A stretch of DNA of 64,000 nucleotides from Steinernema hermaphroditum (GCA_030435675.1 CM059624.1:16144769-16208768), one strand, 5' to 3'; shown: positions 11,901 through 22,846, counted from the stretch's first letter. Numbers and translations: made by a program. Notes: generated by a model from the sequence alone, not told the origin.

Positions 11901-13330
11901 TTATCTCGTTGCGGCTTCTGGAAACACATTCTCTTTCTTAAATCTGTCGTAAAAATGCATTTGTGACCTTTTGTATATCACGTCGTTCCACCCAGTCATT
12001 AACCCTGAAATCAACGCCCTTAAAATTGCACCAGTTCCTTAGGGAATTGCCAGTTTTCTCAACAATTCGCTACAATATTTCCTTTCCCTGTGTCATCCGA
12101 TCAAAATTGTCCACTTTTGTGCTTCGATATTTAAAAATGTCCGTGATCTTACCTAGATCGACTATTGTGATAACAATATATAGGAACAAAAGAAAATGGG
12201 TGTAGATTGCCTGTAGGATGCGGATTTACCCCGCGGAAATGATGTTACCAACGGGTCGGTCGTATACAAAAGCGATTTGTTCCTCTACGTAAGGTCAGTT
12301 TGAGCCGTAAATATTCAAATCTTCACTTTAAAGTCACATCTTTTGAGTTAATTATTCCTGTACTGCTTGGTGGAGATTCGTTATAGTGTACCTCACCAAG
12401 AAACTGGCTTTTAAAAACGCCCACTAGAGGACATATCTCGGAACATTCCTATCCAGCGTTTCTATTGTTAACTAAACCTAACCAGCATGTGGTTATGCCC
12501 ACCCACAATCATGTCTATCCGATAGAACTTCATTCATAATTTTTGTCTCCACTTAGTCGAGTTAACAGTGGAAATAGCGGATGAAGCTAGTGAGTATTGT
12601 ATATGCACTACCAACAGATTCCGATAACTCCCCAATTGTAGTTTATGACCCTTTATCGAACAGCCACAGCTTTCACTGGTTAGCTAATTTCGTAACATCC
12701 CGTTTTTAGCGTCACCCCCAAACTATACTTAGAACCCCTCGTGGTTCTTTGGTTTTTCGGCACGCTCGTCTATGATCTTAAAAGAGCGCGCCATCTCAAT
12801 TTTCCACAGGGTTCCATTCCAGTGGTCATAAGATCAACTGGCCATCCCGGCTTTCACTCCTGATGACGTCTCTGCTTCGGTGAGAAGCAAAAAAGCGACT
12901 TCGCGCGGCGATGATCCCCTCGCCCCCGGAGGAAACCCGTTTCAATAAAGTCATCTCTTCTCCTTTCTGTTCATTTCCTCCCATCAATCGTCGTCCAATT
13001 CGCCACTTTGTGGAGCACAGACATCACCGGCGGCAGCGACGGCGGTGGCGCTGGCTGACTGCGGCTCTACCAGTTTATGGGTTACCCAATTTCGACGAAC
13101 CATCTCATCGCCACCCACCGCCTAATCGCACGAGTTGAGTACTCTCGCTCGTCGCGTCACCTTCTTCGCGGCGGCGAAGGTGCAGTTCTGCAAGCGTGAC
13201 CGTGTTTTGTTTTGTTCTCGTCGCCCATCGTTCTATTGTCTGATTAATTTGCCTTTTTTTTGCTCCCGTCAGGTGTGCGCGAACGCGTCGCCGTTCCATT
13301 TGTAGCTGCTGCACCACGGGAGGAACAAAA
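8975..13330. other. gene-poor stretch with CGAGTC-rich degenerate repeat near 10.55-10.71 kb
   Basis: No gene can be supported over 4.3 kb. Around 10550-10710 the words GAGTCCGA, ACTCGGGC and CGAGTCGG recur in both orientations. Similar CCGAAC/CGAGTC-rich patches occur near 13.8, 22.0 and 27.9 kb, so this looks like a dispersed low-complexity repeat. Frames of 121 codons at 10095 and 92 codons at 9594 show no motif. The last few hundred bases probably hold the promoter of the phosphomannose isomerase gene. Confidence 0.4.
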
Positions 13331-13331
13331 A

Positions 13332-16328
13332 ATGGAACGAATCGACTGCGAGGTGAAGAACTACGACTGGGGCAAGAAGGGTGCCGACAGCGTTGTGGCA
13401 CACGTCTTCCAGGCCGGTCACCCTCATGTCCCCATTGACCCCAACAGACCCTACGCCGAGGTGGGCTAGCAAATGCGCGTTCTCAACAACGTTGTTTCGT
13501 TTCAGCTGTGGATGGGCACGCATCCTGATGGACCGGCGGTTATTCGGAGTACCGGACGGAAGCTGTCCACTCATATTGTGGAAACCGAAGCCGGAGATAA
13601 TAACAATAATCTCAAAAAGAACAGACAAGAATTGCATCTCGCGTTCATACAAAAGCTGATGAGTATTCAGAGGACTCTCTCGCTTCAGGTCCATCCTACC
13701 AAGGTAAGAGAGCCTCGATCTTCAATTTATGAAATTAAAAACTAAAAAGTGGCCTTGTCACGCTGAACGATACCGAAATGGAACGTTTTTCGGGTCCACC
13801 ATGATGCGAACTTAGCCGGCTCGGCACTGCACGGGTCGCTCCGGCTCGACTCATGCAGTTGGGAACCGGCCCCAGTTCGGGCTCCCATAGTTAAATTTCA
13901 ACGAACTGACATCTCTGCCTGAGAGTAACAAGTGAAAGCCGCTATAGCCCTAAGGAACGCCATCAATGTTTAACCGGTTTCGACCATTTTCGCTATCGAC
14001 TGTTCAGAAAACAATCAGTGATATAAACCGTAATAATAATGACAGTTGTATCGAGTGGGTTTTTGAATGGATTGTAATGCGAAGGCCAAGAAAAGACGGG
14101 TTTGATTCGCGAGCCAAAGGTCAAATTCGGAAGGAAATGTACGCTCACATTTTTTTTAATTACACAGTGAATAGGAGGAAACGCCCTGCGAAACGCATCA
14201 GGAAATATAGAAAATTCGCAATAAAAATGGCTTGGGAATGTTGCCAAACCTCCATTTTTCTAGCTCTACCGTAAAAATTTAAGTGGATTCGGATTCTTTT
14301 GTCTATGTCCGTTTGGAACGTTCAGATATAGCCACGGGAAGCATGCTATGGGAAGCAAAAGTGAGACACCCTCAGAGCACAGTTTTGCCTGCCATATATT
14401 TGCTTCCTCGCCACCATTCCCCATAGTATCTTAAGCCAATTCTAAAACGCAAACATTTAAGTGATTTGAAGACAGTAATCGGCAAAACTGTGTAACATAA
14501 GGGTACACGATTTTCGCGTAAACTTTCCCCAAACACAAACCATCATTGCTACCTTTATCGACTACTTTTATCGACCTGCTTTTTAGGAAGAAGCCGAATG
14601 GCTCCACGAACAGGACCCCATCCACTACCCGGACCGCAACCACAAGCCCGAACTCGCCTTTGCGCTCACCAGATTCGAGCTCCTTTGCGGGTTCCGGCCA
14701 GCACAGGAGATCGCTCTGAACATGCGCACTTTTCCGGAACTATGCGTCATTATGGGAGTGAAGAACTGCAAGGAGTTCTGTGAACTTGCCCAAGAGGAGC
14801 AGAGAAACGCAAAGACTCTCAAGGAATGCCTGAAGAGGTGTATCAAGAGCATGCTGGACATGCAGGTCAATCAACCGAGAAAGGTTGTTGAGCAGCTGGA
14901 GAGCATGTACTACACGATAAATCGGCAGAACGGTACGTTCCTCTCCTAGCACCGATCTTTATGAATATGGCTAGGTCCCAGTCACATATTTAACGGACTG
15001 TCAGGTTACTGTAGCTTAATTACTAAGCTGATTAACTCAATGATAGATTTTTACTCTGTTTCTTCATTTCATTACCCTCCAGTCCCGTTCTTTCGAACTG
15101 TCATTTTTCTGTCTCACACAACGACCTTTCAAAATCTAAAAAGACGACTTTCGGTAGCTTCCGGCGACGTTGACCTCCGAGAACAGCGCAAATATTACAA
15201 CGCGAAATCGTTTCAGTGCGAGGCTGTCTACTCGAAGAGACCGTCGACGTCATGAACCGAACGCACGACGAGTTCCCGGGCGACGTCGGCTGCTTCGCGC
15301 CCCTCTACGTCAACCACATGATCCTCGAGCCGGGCGAGTGCTGCTACTACGGCGCCGGCGAGATTCACGCCTATCTCAGCGGAGAGTGCATCGAGTGTGT
15401 CGGCTGCTCGAACAATACGATTCGAGCGGCGCTCACGCCCAAGTACATCGACCGCGAGAATTTGGTGAAAATTTTGAACTATCGCATGACGAAGCCCGAC
15501 TTCTATTTGGTGCACCCGGAGACGCTCGCCCAATTCCCGCACGTTGAGCAGTACGCCCCCGACTGCAAAGATTTCACACTTCATCAAATCAAGGTAAACG
15601 GACAAACGAGTCGATTGGCAAAATGCAACATTTGACAACATTTACATTCCACTTTCTGGGAACATCTTAGAACTTGTTTGCGGTAGGGCACAGTAAATAT
15701 CAAAACTAAAAAGATATGTTTATTTTACGAAATTCTAGCCGGAAAGTGCACCGTATGGTTCAAGATTGACTGAGTTGACAGAATGAACATGATTATGGTT
15801 CTTTGGGAGTGCAATCAATCGATCAGGTCAACTATTTTTAGAGAAAACAAGATGTGACTATATGTTTTGCACTACTTCTCACGTTACGAGTTCTAATCGT
15901 CCACTCTTCAGATCTCACGTCCAACGAGTAGCTCAACCACCTTCTCGCTGCCCACTCTCAGCTGCGGAAGCATCCTCATCGTCATCGAAGGCAGCGCGCA
16001 TCTCGACGAGCCTCAGACCTCCAACCGACAGCGTGCCGCCCGCGGCGATATCATTTACATCCCGCCGTCAACCGAAGTGCGCTTCATCGACGTTGAGGAG
16101 CGTGTGCTCGCCTACCGTACCTTCAGCTACGAGGAGGGACCCGATCACGAGTCGCGAAGCGAAGCCGCTAAGGCGACGCTGGAGTACCGGAAAGGAAACG
16201 GCATCGTACCTGACTCAATCGTCAACCAGCACGTCGACAAGCGTCCCTTCAACAGGTTGATCATGTCCGAGAGCGAGAAGCACGACTTCATGTTTGACCC
16301 CGAGATGGAAGCCGACGGATTTCTGTAG
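13332..16328 (+). CDS. MPI: mannose-6-phosphate isomerase (type I, zinc)
   Basis: The enzyme interconverts fructose 6-phosphate and mannose 6-phosphate, feeding GDP-mannose for glycosylation; it is cytosolic. Exons 13332-13460, 13506-13703, 14587-14932, 15217-15593 and 15912-16328 join in phase to 488 residues. Seen: KNYDWGKKG near the N-terminus, AELWMGTHPDGPA across the first junction, and the zinc-site words QVHPTK and NHKPEL. The later active-site block GAGEIHAYLSGECIE is followed by RAALTPKYID. These are the established type I family signatures. Human MPI is about 423 residues, so this protein is longer, mainly in the middle and at the C-terminus. Introns are 45, 883, 284 and 318 nt. A 102-codon frame inside the second intron is probably chance. 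Confidence 0.93.
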
Positions 16329-16654
16329 GCGACAATGGACTCTTCTTCTTGCTATTCAAAATTTTACGTTTATTGTATTATATATTAGCATCGTGAAAAA
16401 TGTCAGTGGATTTAATAACGCGAGTTGTTTTGTTGATAGTTGAGCCAAATAAGCCGAAATAAATACGTATGCACTGCCAACAACGATGAAAGCAGCAGTG
16501 CTGGAAACCCTTGATAAAGGTGTGTCATGAAAGCGCTTCAGTTTTTGCGAAAACTTTGGCATTCAATACTAAAAAGATTTCCTCAGACAAATGCCTCGTA
16601 CTTTATCAACATGAGAATGGATCTCTGACTCGTCCTCTATTTGTTCTTCACAGG

Positions 16655-16735
16655 GAACGCTCAGGGGCGGAGTCGAACCTCCGACCCCCGACACGGCGAC
16701 TCAACGCGCTTGCAATGAGCCACTGCGTCACTGAT
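16655..16735 (-). repeat. tRNA-derived SINE-like sequence or tRNA pseudogene
   Basis: On the minus strand an A-box-like TGGCTCATTG and a B-box GGTTCGACTCC are spaced as in a tRNA. The T arm pairs (CGGAG/CTCCG). The acceptor ends do not pair over seven bases and the anticodon arm is poor, so it is unlikely to make a working tRNA. A shorter related piece (GTGGCTCATTGCGAGCG, minus strand) occurs near 23780. Confidence 0.45.
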
Positions 16736-16856
16736 GTGCTCATCAGCAAATATATCCTATAAGGGGTAATGTCGCCGTTTAAATATAGTGGATGCAAAAT
16801 TTCAATTCTTTTAAACAGTAAACAAGCTCGAAAACAACTTTATTACATGAAATCTT

Positions 16857-17546
16857 TCACGCATCAGTAGAGTTGTGCATTACAAGGTGAGTCCTCTTCG
16901 CTTTATCGTCCTTTTCCCTTTTCGAAGGTGAGTTCTCCTTTGTATCCAAATCCTCCGATCGACTCTGGCAAGTAGTCGTCTCATCATTATCGTTGGACTT
17001 TTCACACTGTTTGCGTGGCTTCGATTGCTTTTTCTTTTTCCTGTCTTGTGCTTTCTTTCTGTTGTGCTTGGCCTTCTCGATGATTTGAACGCTGCCCCAG
17101 TCCGATTCGCATTCTTCTTGTGTTTCGTTGTCTTTCGGTGGCCGTGTTTCGCCTGCAAAGGAAACGGTGATATCCACAACTTTTTAAACAAATACCTAAA
17201 ACGATCCTCTTGTAAACTTTCAATTCCGCCGGATTCGAAGGCAGCAGAGTCCGCGGCTTCATGTTCGTTCCGTTGTTCTTCGGATCTAGTGTCATGTTAT
17301 CGTTCTCATTGACAGGGCTCAAAGTCGATGTAGGTGTCGGTGTCTTAGGAGAACCGTTAGCTGGGTTTGTTAGGGCCTGAAAGTGGCAAATGTCAAGAGA
17401 TGTCCGAAAGAAAGTGAATAGCAAACCTTATTTTTTCGTTTAGAACACAAAAGTGCCGTCGTTGGTGCCAAGACGAGCGGCATCGACAGAAACAACGCAA
17501 AAAGCGCCGGTTCGCAGGCTGGCCATACGACCAATTCGACTGACAT
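16857..17546 (-). CDS. small single-pass membrane protein with lysine-rich tail
   Basis: Exons 17546-17427, 17376-17196 and 17152-16857 join in phase across two GT-AG introns of 50 and 43 nt to give 198 residues. Residues 5-33 (LVVWPACEPALFALFLSM and onward) form one hydrophobic span followed by CSKRKNK. The protein is therefore probably anchored with a short outside N-terminus and a cytoplasmic tail. The tail is polar. It has a Pro/Thr-rich segment, a possible charged core with DWGSVQIIEKAK, and a Lys/Arg/Ser/Asp-rich end. I do not recognise the family. The clean splice phases and the membrane segment at the start codon are the reasons for calling it a gene. The gene lies alone between MPI and the LTR element, on the opposite strand to MPI. 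Confidence 0.6.
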
Positions 17547-18121
17547 CTCGAAGAAACAATGACTGTAGAATGCAGACGTCCAACAGCGTTTGCAGAAGCT
17601 GTCTGGACAGTCGATGCAAGGTCACTAGACAGACAAAAGTGCACGTCGACGTGTGAACGACTACGCGTGGAACCGCCTGTCCACCATTCGCCTCGATACT
17701 GTCTCATTCCACGCATCATATAATCACAGTGTTCCTTTTGGCACTACCTGATTGTGGAAACGCTCTGGTTCCGAGTCATTTAGGTAGTAATACGCGTTTC
17801 GTCAGTCTCGAAAATCAATTACATGAAAATGCGGTCAATTTCAAAGACCGACAAAATATGGCCACCATTTCCTCTATACAAAGCTCTCAAGACTACCTGG
17901 TCGTTTTCGTTACTCCACTGGGTTAGATGCACGTGTACCACGGGGTAAAACTTGCAACGGAATTAGAACACGTGTGCGTCTTACCCCGTGCAGTATGTGA
18001 CGGCCTTAAATTCCCTTTTCTAGGTTTGTTACCCACGGCGCCAGTTAGAAATGGGAACCGCGTTCGGCACCGGAAACGACTCGAGATTGTTCGCTGAGTA
18101 ACTTCCTCGGTTACCAACAGG

Positions 18122-18441
18122 TGCGCAGAATCGGTCGGGTTCGTCTCGCGGTTGTCGTCTGATCTGCTCGCCAATTCGCAGGCAATGTACAATTGCCAGC
18201 GGCCACGCGGGAAAAGAGATCACGTATCGGGTTAGAGATTTAATAGAACACTCAAACCTTCAACGCACACAACAAAACAGGAACAAAAGGCAAGAAAAAC
18301 AAGGGTGAGAACAACGGGTCTACGAAATACAGTAACATGCACGCCACGCACTCGCGCGCTGCGCTAGCAAGTCAATCGTTGCGAGAGTCACACTTGTGAA
18401 TCTCGCTCGTTCGGTTCGGTCGTCGCGGTCGCTCGGCGACA
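18122..18441 (-). repeat. 3' LTR of the BEL/Pao element
   Basis: 320 bp, TG...CA. By eye it matches 20820-21139 base for base, which implies a recent insertion. Upstream of it on the element strand there is only a weak purine-rich tract (AGGCCCGGGAGTG) to prime plus-strand synthesis. Confidence 0.93.
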
Positions 18442-18728
18442 CTCCCGGGCCTCACGTCGGTCGGTTCTCCACGTGCCAAGAGAGCACAACGCCGAGTGAT
18501 GATCGTACCTCTTACAGAAATGGCAACCATTCCCCATTCGTCTATTTTGGCTAACTCGCCTGCAGAGTTCGTCTTTGTGTGCAATCAGGCAAACCACACA
18601 CAGGTTTCGTCTTTCCACGATCGTCTGTCGTCCTTTCAACGTTGTCACTGATCGGCACTCTGATGAGAAGTGCTCACGGCTGCAGAAAACACATGCATTG
18701 CGTATGGGTCGTCTAATTTCCTCTCTCT
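18388..18728 (-). pseudogene. second gag zinc-knuckle module, out of frame with the main gag
   Basis: Immediately after the main gag stop at 18729-18731 the -1 frame is open. It encodes three further knuckle-like motifs: CVFCSREHFSSEC, LCVVCLIAHKDELC and CHFCKRYDHHSALC. These have the C-X2-C...H...C order of a BEL-type nucleocapsid. The frame ends inside the 3' LTR. The junction is a GA-rich run, where a one-base slip or a programmed frameshift could link the frames. No ATG precedes this frame, so alone it is not expressed. It could equally be a relic of a second element's gag joined during pol loss. Confidence 0.6.
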
Positions 18729-20723
18729 CTACCTCTCTACCCGGGGGCGCTTCATGTCTTTTGCTCTTCCATCATCTTTATTTGGTAGCAGTCTCTTTCG
18801 AGGATTCCTTGCCGTCGTCTCTAAGAGAGCCTCCCCCTCTACCGCGGATGTCGTCACTTTGGCTGTGTACTTCGGGGTGGCCTGTTTCTGGCTTCCCATA
18901 GTCGTCTGTCGTCTCTTCCGATGTGGCTCGGATTCAAGTCGGCGAAGTGCAATCTTGTAATTGCTTGGTAGTTGGCTTTTCGAACCATGTTCCTTCCATG
19001 GAAATCGAACAACATAATCATCGTCTGGTTTCTTAGTCGTCTCGGAGAATCGTTTGACAACTTGTTCGTTGATCAAGTCGTTTTCTACTGTTGATGGGCC
19101 CATGAACTTGTCTGTTCCGGCTTCCATTACCGACAGTTTGTCTACGTCGATCATATCGTCTTGTGTGTCCGTAATGGATACACATGCTGCGGTGATCGCG
19201 TCGCTTTCGAAGTTCTCGCGGCCAGCTATGACGTTCTCGTCTTGTTTCGTCTTTTCCTTCAAGACTGGCACGGTTGCTGTCAATAAGCGACCAACGTTGA
19301 GCGTTGTCTTCTTGGTGTCTGGCTCCATTTGCACTTGACTTACGTAGAGTTTCGTCTGGGTTGGAGTAGTTTTCTGCCTCTCCATCATAGGCTGAGTATG
19401 GTTGACTGACCATCCTCCCGTCGTGGTGTCTCGTAATGACGTCTCGTGTTCTCTGTACGTCTGCAGGTTGACGCAGGTTGACGTGTGGTGTTTTCCTCCG
19501 CACGATCGACAACCAGAGCTTCGGCAGTTTACGCTGCTGTGGCCTTCTGCTGCACAGTTCAGGCAGCGGTTCTCGTCTCGCAGGATTCTTGCACGTTCCT
19601 GCTTGTCTGACACAATGACACACTGAGACATGTTGTGTCCTTGTCTCTTGCAGTATACACAAGTGCCAAGCTGTCTCGCGTCTTTGAATCGTGGTGAATC
19701 AGCGTTTGTCTTGTTCCACGAGTTCGTCTTGTTCACGTCAGATGTAGCACTCTTGGTGTGCTGTGCAAAGCTGAGCTTGGTCAGCGTCTCGTCTACTTTT
19801 TCCAGGACTAAATCGATGTCTGTGAACTGCTCGATCGAGATTTTGTCCATCGTCTTATCGTAGGTCTCGTTGGGCAGTTTGCCTAGAACGGTGTAGACCG
19901 TTTCGAGATTGTTTGTTTTCGTCTGGAGCGTCTTCATCTGAGTGCAGATAGTCGCTGCCTGGTCGATGTAACGACGCTGGTCTCTGATGTCCGTCGTTGG
20001 AGCCCTCAGAGTTCGGAGCTTCTTGTGCAGCTCAATGCTCAGGAAGTGCACATCTCCATATCGTCTGACTAGAGCTTTGTACGTGTCTGTGAAGCTGTCT
20101 GGCGTGGCGAGATATCGTCCAATCGTCTCTTTTGCGTCTCCCCTCAAGGATTGCACCAGATAGTTCAGCTTTTCAACCTCGCTCAGTGACTTGTTCTTGT
20201 AGACCAGTTCTTCGAATAGTCTGTTGAAGTTGGGCCACTCCATGATGTTTCCATCAAAGCATGGCACTGCCAGCTTCTTCAGACCGCTGTCGGCAGGTCT
20301 TGCGACACTGCGACTCGTCTCATTCGGTCTGGATTTGTGATCGTCTAGCCAGTCTGACATCACGTCAAGACGGAAGTTTGCGTCTCTCATGACGCCTTCA
20401 ATTTCGTCTACGCAGTCGTATCCCTTGTTCGTGTAGTAGTCGATGTCGTCTCCTTCCTTGGCTCGTTCAGCCTCGGTCAACTGGGCGCATGCTTGTTCGA
20501 AATCGTCTAGTACCTTGTTGATCTTTTCCAGAATGGAGCTTAGTCCGTTCCGGTGGCCCTTCAGGATGCTGAACTCCTTCTTGACCTCGTCTTCCACCTC
20601 ACTGTTGTTCCATGAAAGTTCTCGTGAACTCTGCAGTAGTTCCTGCAGTTCTGCGATCTTCGCAGCGGCGTTCTTCGTCTGGCGCGTAATCTGCGCTTTC
20701 TTCGTGCCGAGATTTCCTGACAT
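18729..20723 (-). CDS. BEL/Pao Gag-like protein with pol remnants fused at the C-terminus
   Basis: The frame runs 664 codons from the ATG at 20723 (MSGNLGTKK). It is open further upstream into the LTR, but that part is unlikely to be translated. The N-terminal third is a coiled coil. Then comes the BEL capsid-type region (LAVPCFDGNIMEWPNF, the common 'F-G-...-W--F' block), then three knuckles, CVYCKRQGHNMSQC, CLNCAAEGHSSVNC and CRSCGGKHHTSTC. After these the protein keeps a protease-like opening (RLLTATVPVLKEKT). It also keeps a block that resembles the entry to BEL reverse transcriptases (VVKRFSETT...YVVRFPWKE...LPSNYKIALRRL). The protein then ends in a basic tail. The catalytic parts of pol between and after these blocks are missing. 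Confidence 0.85.
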   Translation of the reverse strand: MSGNLGTKKAQITRQTKNAAAKIAELQELLQSSRELSWNNSEVEDEVKKEFSILKGHRNGLSSILEKINKVLDDFEQACAQLTEAERAKEGDDIDYYTNKGYDCVDEIEGVMRDANFRLDVMSDWLDDHKSRPNETSRSVARPADSGLKKLAVPCFDGNIMEWPNFNRLFEELVYKNKSLSEVEKLNYLVQSLRGDAKETIGRYLATPDSFTDTYKALVRRYGDVHFLSIELHKKLRTLRAPTTDIRDQRRYIDQAATICTQMKTLQTKTNNLETVYTVLGKLPNETYDKTMDKISIEQFTDIDLVLEKVDETLTKLSFAQHTKSATSDVNKTNSWNKTNADSPRFKDARQLGTCVYCKRQGHNMSQCVIVSDKQERARILRDENRCLNCAAEGHSSVNCRSSGCRSCGGKHHTSTCVNLQTYREHETSLRDTTTGGWSVNHTQPMMERQKTTPTQTKLYVSQVQMEPDTKKTTLNVGRLLTATVPVLKEKTKQDENVIAGRENFESDAITAACVSITDTQDDMIDVDKLSVMEAGTDKFMGPSTVENDLINEQVVKRFSETTKKPDDDYVVRFPWKEHGSKSQLPSNYKIALRRLESEPHRKRRQTTMGSQKQATPKYTAKVTTSAVEGEALLETTARNPRKRLLPNKDDGRAKDMKRPRVER

Positions 20724-20806
20724 CGTTGCGCAGGAATCGTCTGTCTCGGTGTAGTAGTTGGTGTAGTCGTCGGCGTTGTAGTCGGCGTAGTAGTAGTCGT
20801 CTGTTT

Positions 20807-20819
20807 GGCCGATGCACCA
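20807..20819 (-). promoter_or_regulatory. primer binding site, tRNA-Gly(GCC)
   Basis: On the element strand TGGTGCATCGGCC starts directly at the LTR edge. It is the complement of the 13-nt 3' end, including CCA, of the metazoan tRNA-Gly(GCC) as I know it. It would prime minus-strand DNA synthesis. Confidence 0.8.
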
Positions 20820-21139
20820 TGCGCAGAATCGGTCGGGTTCGTCTCGCGGTTGTCGTCTGATCTGCTCGCCAATTCGCAGGCAATGTACAATTGCCAGCGG
20901 CCACGCGGGAAAAGAGATCACGTATCGGGTTAGAGATTTAATAGAACACTCAAACCTTCAACGCACACAACAAAACAGGAACAAAAGGCAAGAAAAACAA
21001 GGGTGAGAACAACGGGTCTACGAAATACAGTAACATGCACGCCACGCACTCGCGCGCTGCGCTAGCAAGTCAATCGTTGCGAGAGTCACACTTGTGAATC
21101 TCGCTCGTTCGGTTCGGTCGTCGCGGTCGCTCGGCGACA
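20820..21139 (-). repeat. 5' LTR of the BEL/Pao element
   Basis: 320 bp, TG...CA, paired with 18122-18441 and carrying the element's promoter by position. An open frame enters from this LTR into gag, but the first good ATG is internal at 20723. Confidence 0.93.
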
Positions 21140-21669
21140 ACAGGCTCCGTTTCCTGTTTCCAATATCCTCGTATGATATACGATGGAAATTATAAGGTAC
21201 ATTGTGTGTTTTCCACCAGTAGGCTTCTGGTGTCATCCACAGGGCTAATGAACAAAGCTTTTGTACTTTATGGTCGTGCTTGCACTTTTTGGCATCTTCA
21301 TCTCCGCTCCCGAACTCGCTGCTTGATGATGGGCTATAACGACGTCATATATGTTTTTTATTGACGTTCAGGTACCTCTTCTCATCGCCTGCGACAATCC
21401 TGCACAAAAAAAAAACTACGCTTGAATCTTTGTGGTCCTCAGTAGGAAGAGGCCATTTGTCGGCACTGTGCAACCGAAATTGTCGTGGTACTTCATAAAT
21501 GAGCTCCAGTTAGCTCCAGTCGCCTAATTATACGTACACCTTACCATATAGACACCCTTTTAAAGTTCGGAAGGTTCCCCTGTAAGTCCATTCATTTAAT
21601 AAATATTTCAGCCTCCACTCCGTTCGGAATTTTGATCATTTCTCTTCCAATTGACAAATAAATATTTAT

Positions 21670-21867
21670 TTAATAATAGTCAACACCAAAGATCGCAACC
21701 TTATGTTCAACAATGAAATCTATCTTATCATCTTTGGTGATGATGGGATCCGACCGAATACGGTACATTTGTGGGAAGTAGTCGCAGACGGTAATGCATA
21801 TAAGGATAGCCATTGCAAAGGTGCATGCTGCTAAAAGGAATATGTCACATCGGCTGGTCGGAATCAT
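21670..21867 (-). CDS. possible 65-residue single-pass membrane protein
   Basis: An ATG-started frame encodes a short N-terminus, one hydrophobic span at residues 9-28 (IFLLAACTFAMAILICITVC), then a polar 37-residue tail. There is no similarity I recognise and no spliced partner, and the case rests on the membrane span alone. An overlapping plus-strand frame at 21813 is weaker. Confidence 0.3.
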   Translation of the reverse strand: MIPTSRCDIFLLAACTFAMAILICITVCDYFPQMYRIRSDPIITKDDKIDFIVEHKVAIFGVDYY

Positions 21868-22077
21868 GTCGGACGAATGGTAGCGATCGATTGTTGATCG
21901 GCTTGTTTACAGCAGTTTGCCGCATTATTCGGGGATTACAAGAGGAAAACATGACGTGTTTTATGATCGTGAGCGGAAATGGACGTTCAAAAGCCCTTCA
22001 TCGACCAGAGTTGTCCGAGTACTCGAAAGTTCAGGTAGGTGACCCGAAACCCGAACCTGAACACCCGGCCCAAACGT

Positions 22078-22363
22078 TTAGGGCATCAGAATAACAATCG
22101 CTTTTATGAGCAATAACAACAAGAAGAAAACACAGAAAAGATAGACGACACGCTCTGCTTCTGCGTATTTCATTAGGTCGTCTTCTGGCGGTGTGTCGTC
22201 ATCCAAGACGCCCTTGTCTTCCAAGTCCTCACCACATCGCCTGGACAATGTATACCTCGTGTTTTTTACTAGCGAGAGTCTTCTCGTAGACAGCACGCCA
22301 AGCTATGGCCTCATTCACTTTCTGAGCGCCTGGTTGGTCGAGGCTTCTGGGCAGAGGTTCCAT
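22078..22363 (-). CDS. possible 80-residue tail-anchored membrane protein, two exons
   Basis: The exon 22363-22256 (36 codons from an ATG) joins in phase to 22212-22078 across a 43-nt GT-AG gap. The product is an acidic and polar N-terminal part ending DDDTPPEDDLMKYAEAERVV, then a strongly hydrophobic last 21 residues finishing IKAIVILMP. The layout suits a tail-anchored protein. The acceptor (GACAAG) is a weak match to the nematode consensus. Without the intron the two coding-looking parts lie in different frames, so the join could be wrong. Function unknown. Confidence 0.4.
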
Positions 22364-22846
22364 GTCTCCGAAACAGATCAGAAGACCCGAGAAGGAGAAG
22401 TTCCGCCGCCGTTTCCGAAGGTTCTCAGATGGCCCGTGCGTTGTCGATATCGTGCAAGGCTTAATGCCGTTGAGTCGTGAAAGTCGAATGTGGGGTTGAC
22501 AGGAAGCATTTCAACATTATGTTTAAAGAAAATTTACTAATTCGCGCAACTATGCAACAATAAATACAATTGTCAATAAATATTTGAGGCTCAAAACTCT
22601 GTTTTGTACAGATAAACGCGCGGATACCACCCTGCGCGTTAGCATACTCCCTCGCACTGGGCGCAGCACAGCTTCGCGTTCCAGAAGATCGTGCAGTATC
22701 TTCTCAGATGGGTCAGGTTGTGAGGCATCTGGGCGACGCAACGCTCGCTCACCGATCCTTCTGTTTGACCGGAGGGTTGTACGGGGGCTGTCGGTTGCTT
22801 ACGTCTAAATAAATGTGTATATAAATATTTCTTGACATATCTTGAC

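Larger units (their letters stand above)
18117..21144 (-). mobile_element. BEL/Pao LTR retrotransposon, complete ends, pol deleted
   Basis: Two 320-bp LTRs (18122-18441 and 20820-21139) start TG and end CA and appear identical by eye. They are flanked by a 5-bp target duplication ACAGG at 18117-18121 and 21140-21144. The element reads on the minus strand. Just inside the 5' LTR lies TGGTGCATCGGCC, complementary to the 3' end of tRNA-Gly(GCC) with CCA. The interior holds a gag frame plus scraps resembling the start of the protease and the N-terminal edge of the reverse transcriptase. No catalytic RT, RNase H or integrase is present. Total length is about 3.0 kb, against 5-7 kb for complete BEL elements. 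It must depend on proteins from elsewhere to move. Confidence 0.93.

Noticed and set aside
13966..14274. 102-codon plus-strand frame
   Set aside because: It lies inside the second MPI intron, has no motif and is basic and low in complexity.
16655..16735. Functional tRNA gene on the minus strand
   Set aside because: Box A and box B are present but the acceptor and anticodon stems do not pair, so it was listed as SINE-like.
20724..20921. Gag start inside the LTR, giving a 730-codon frame
   Set aside because: Reading would have to start within the LTR and cross the primer site; the internal ATG at 20723 fits element structure better.
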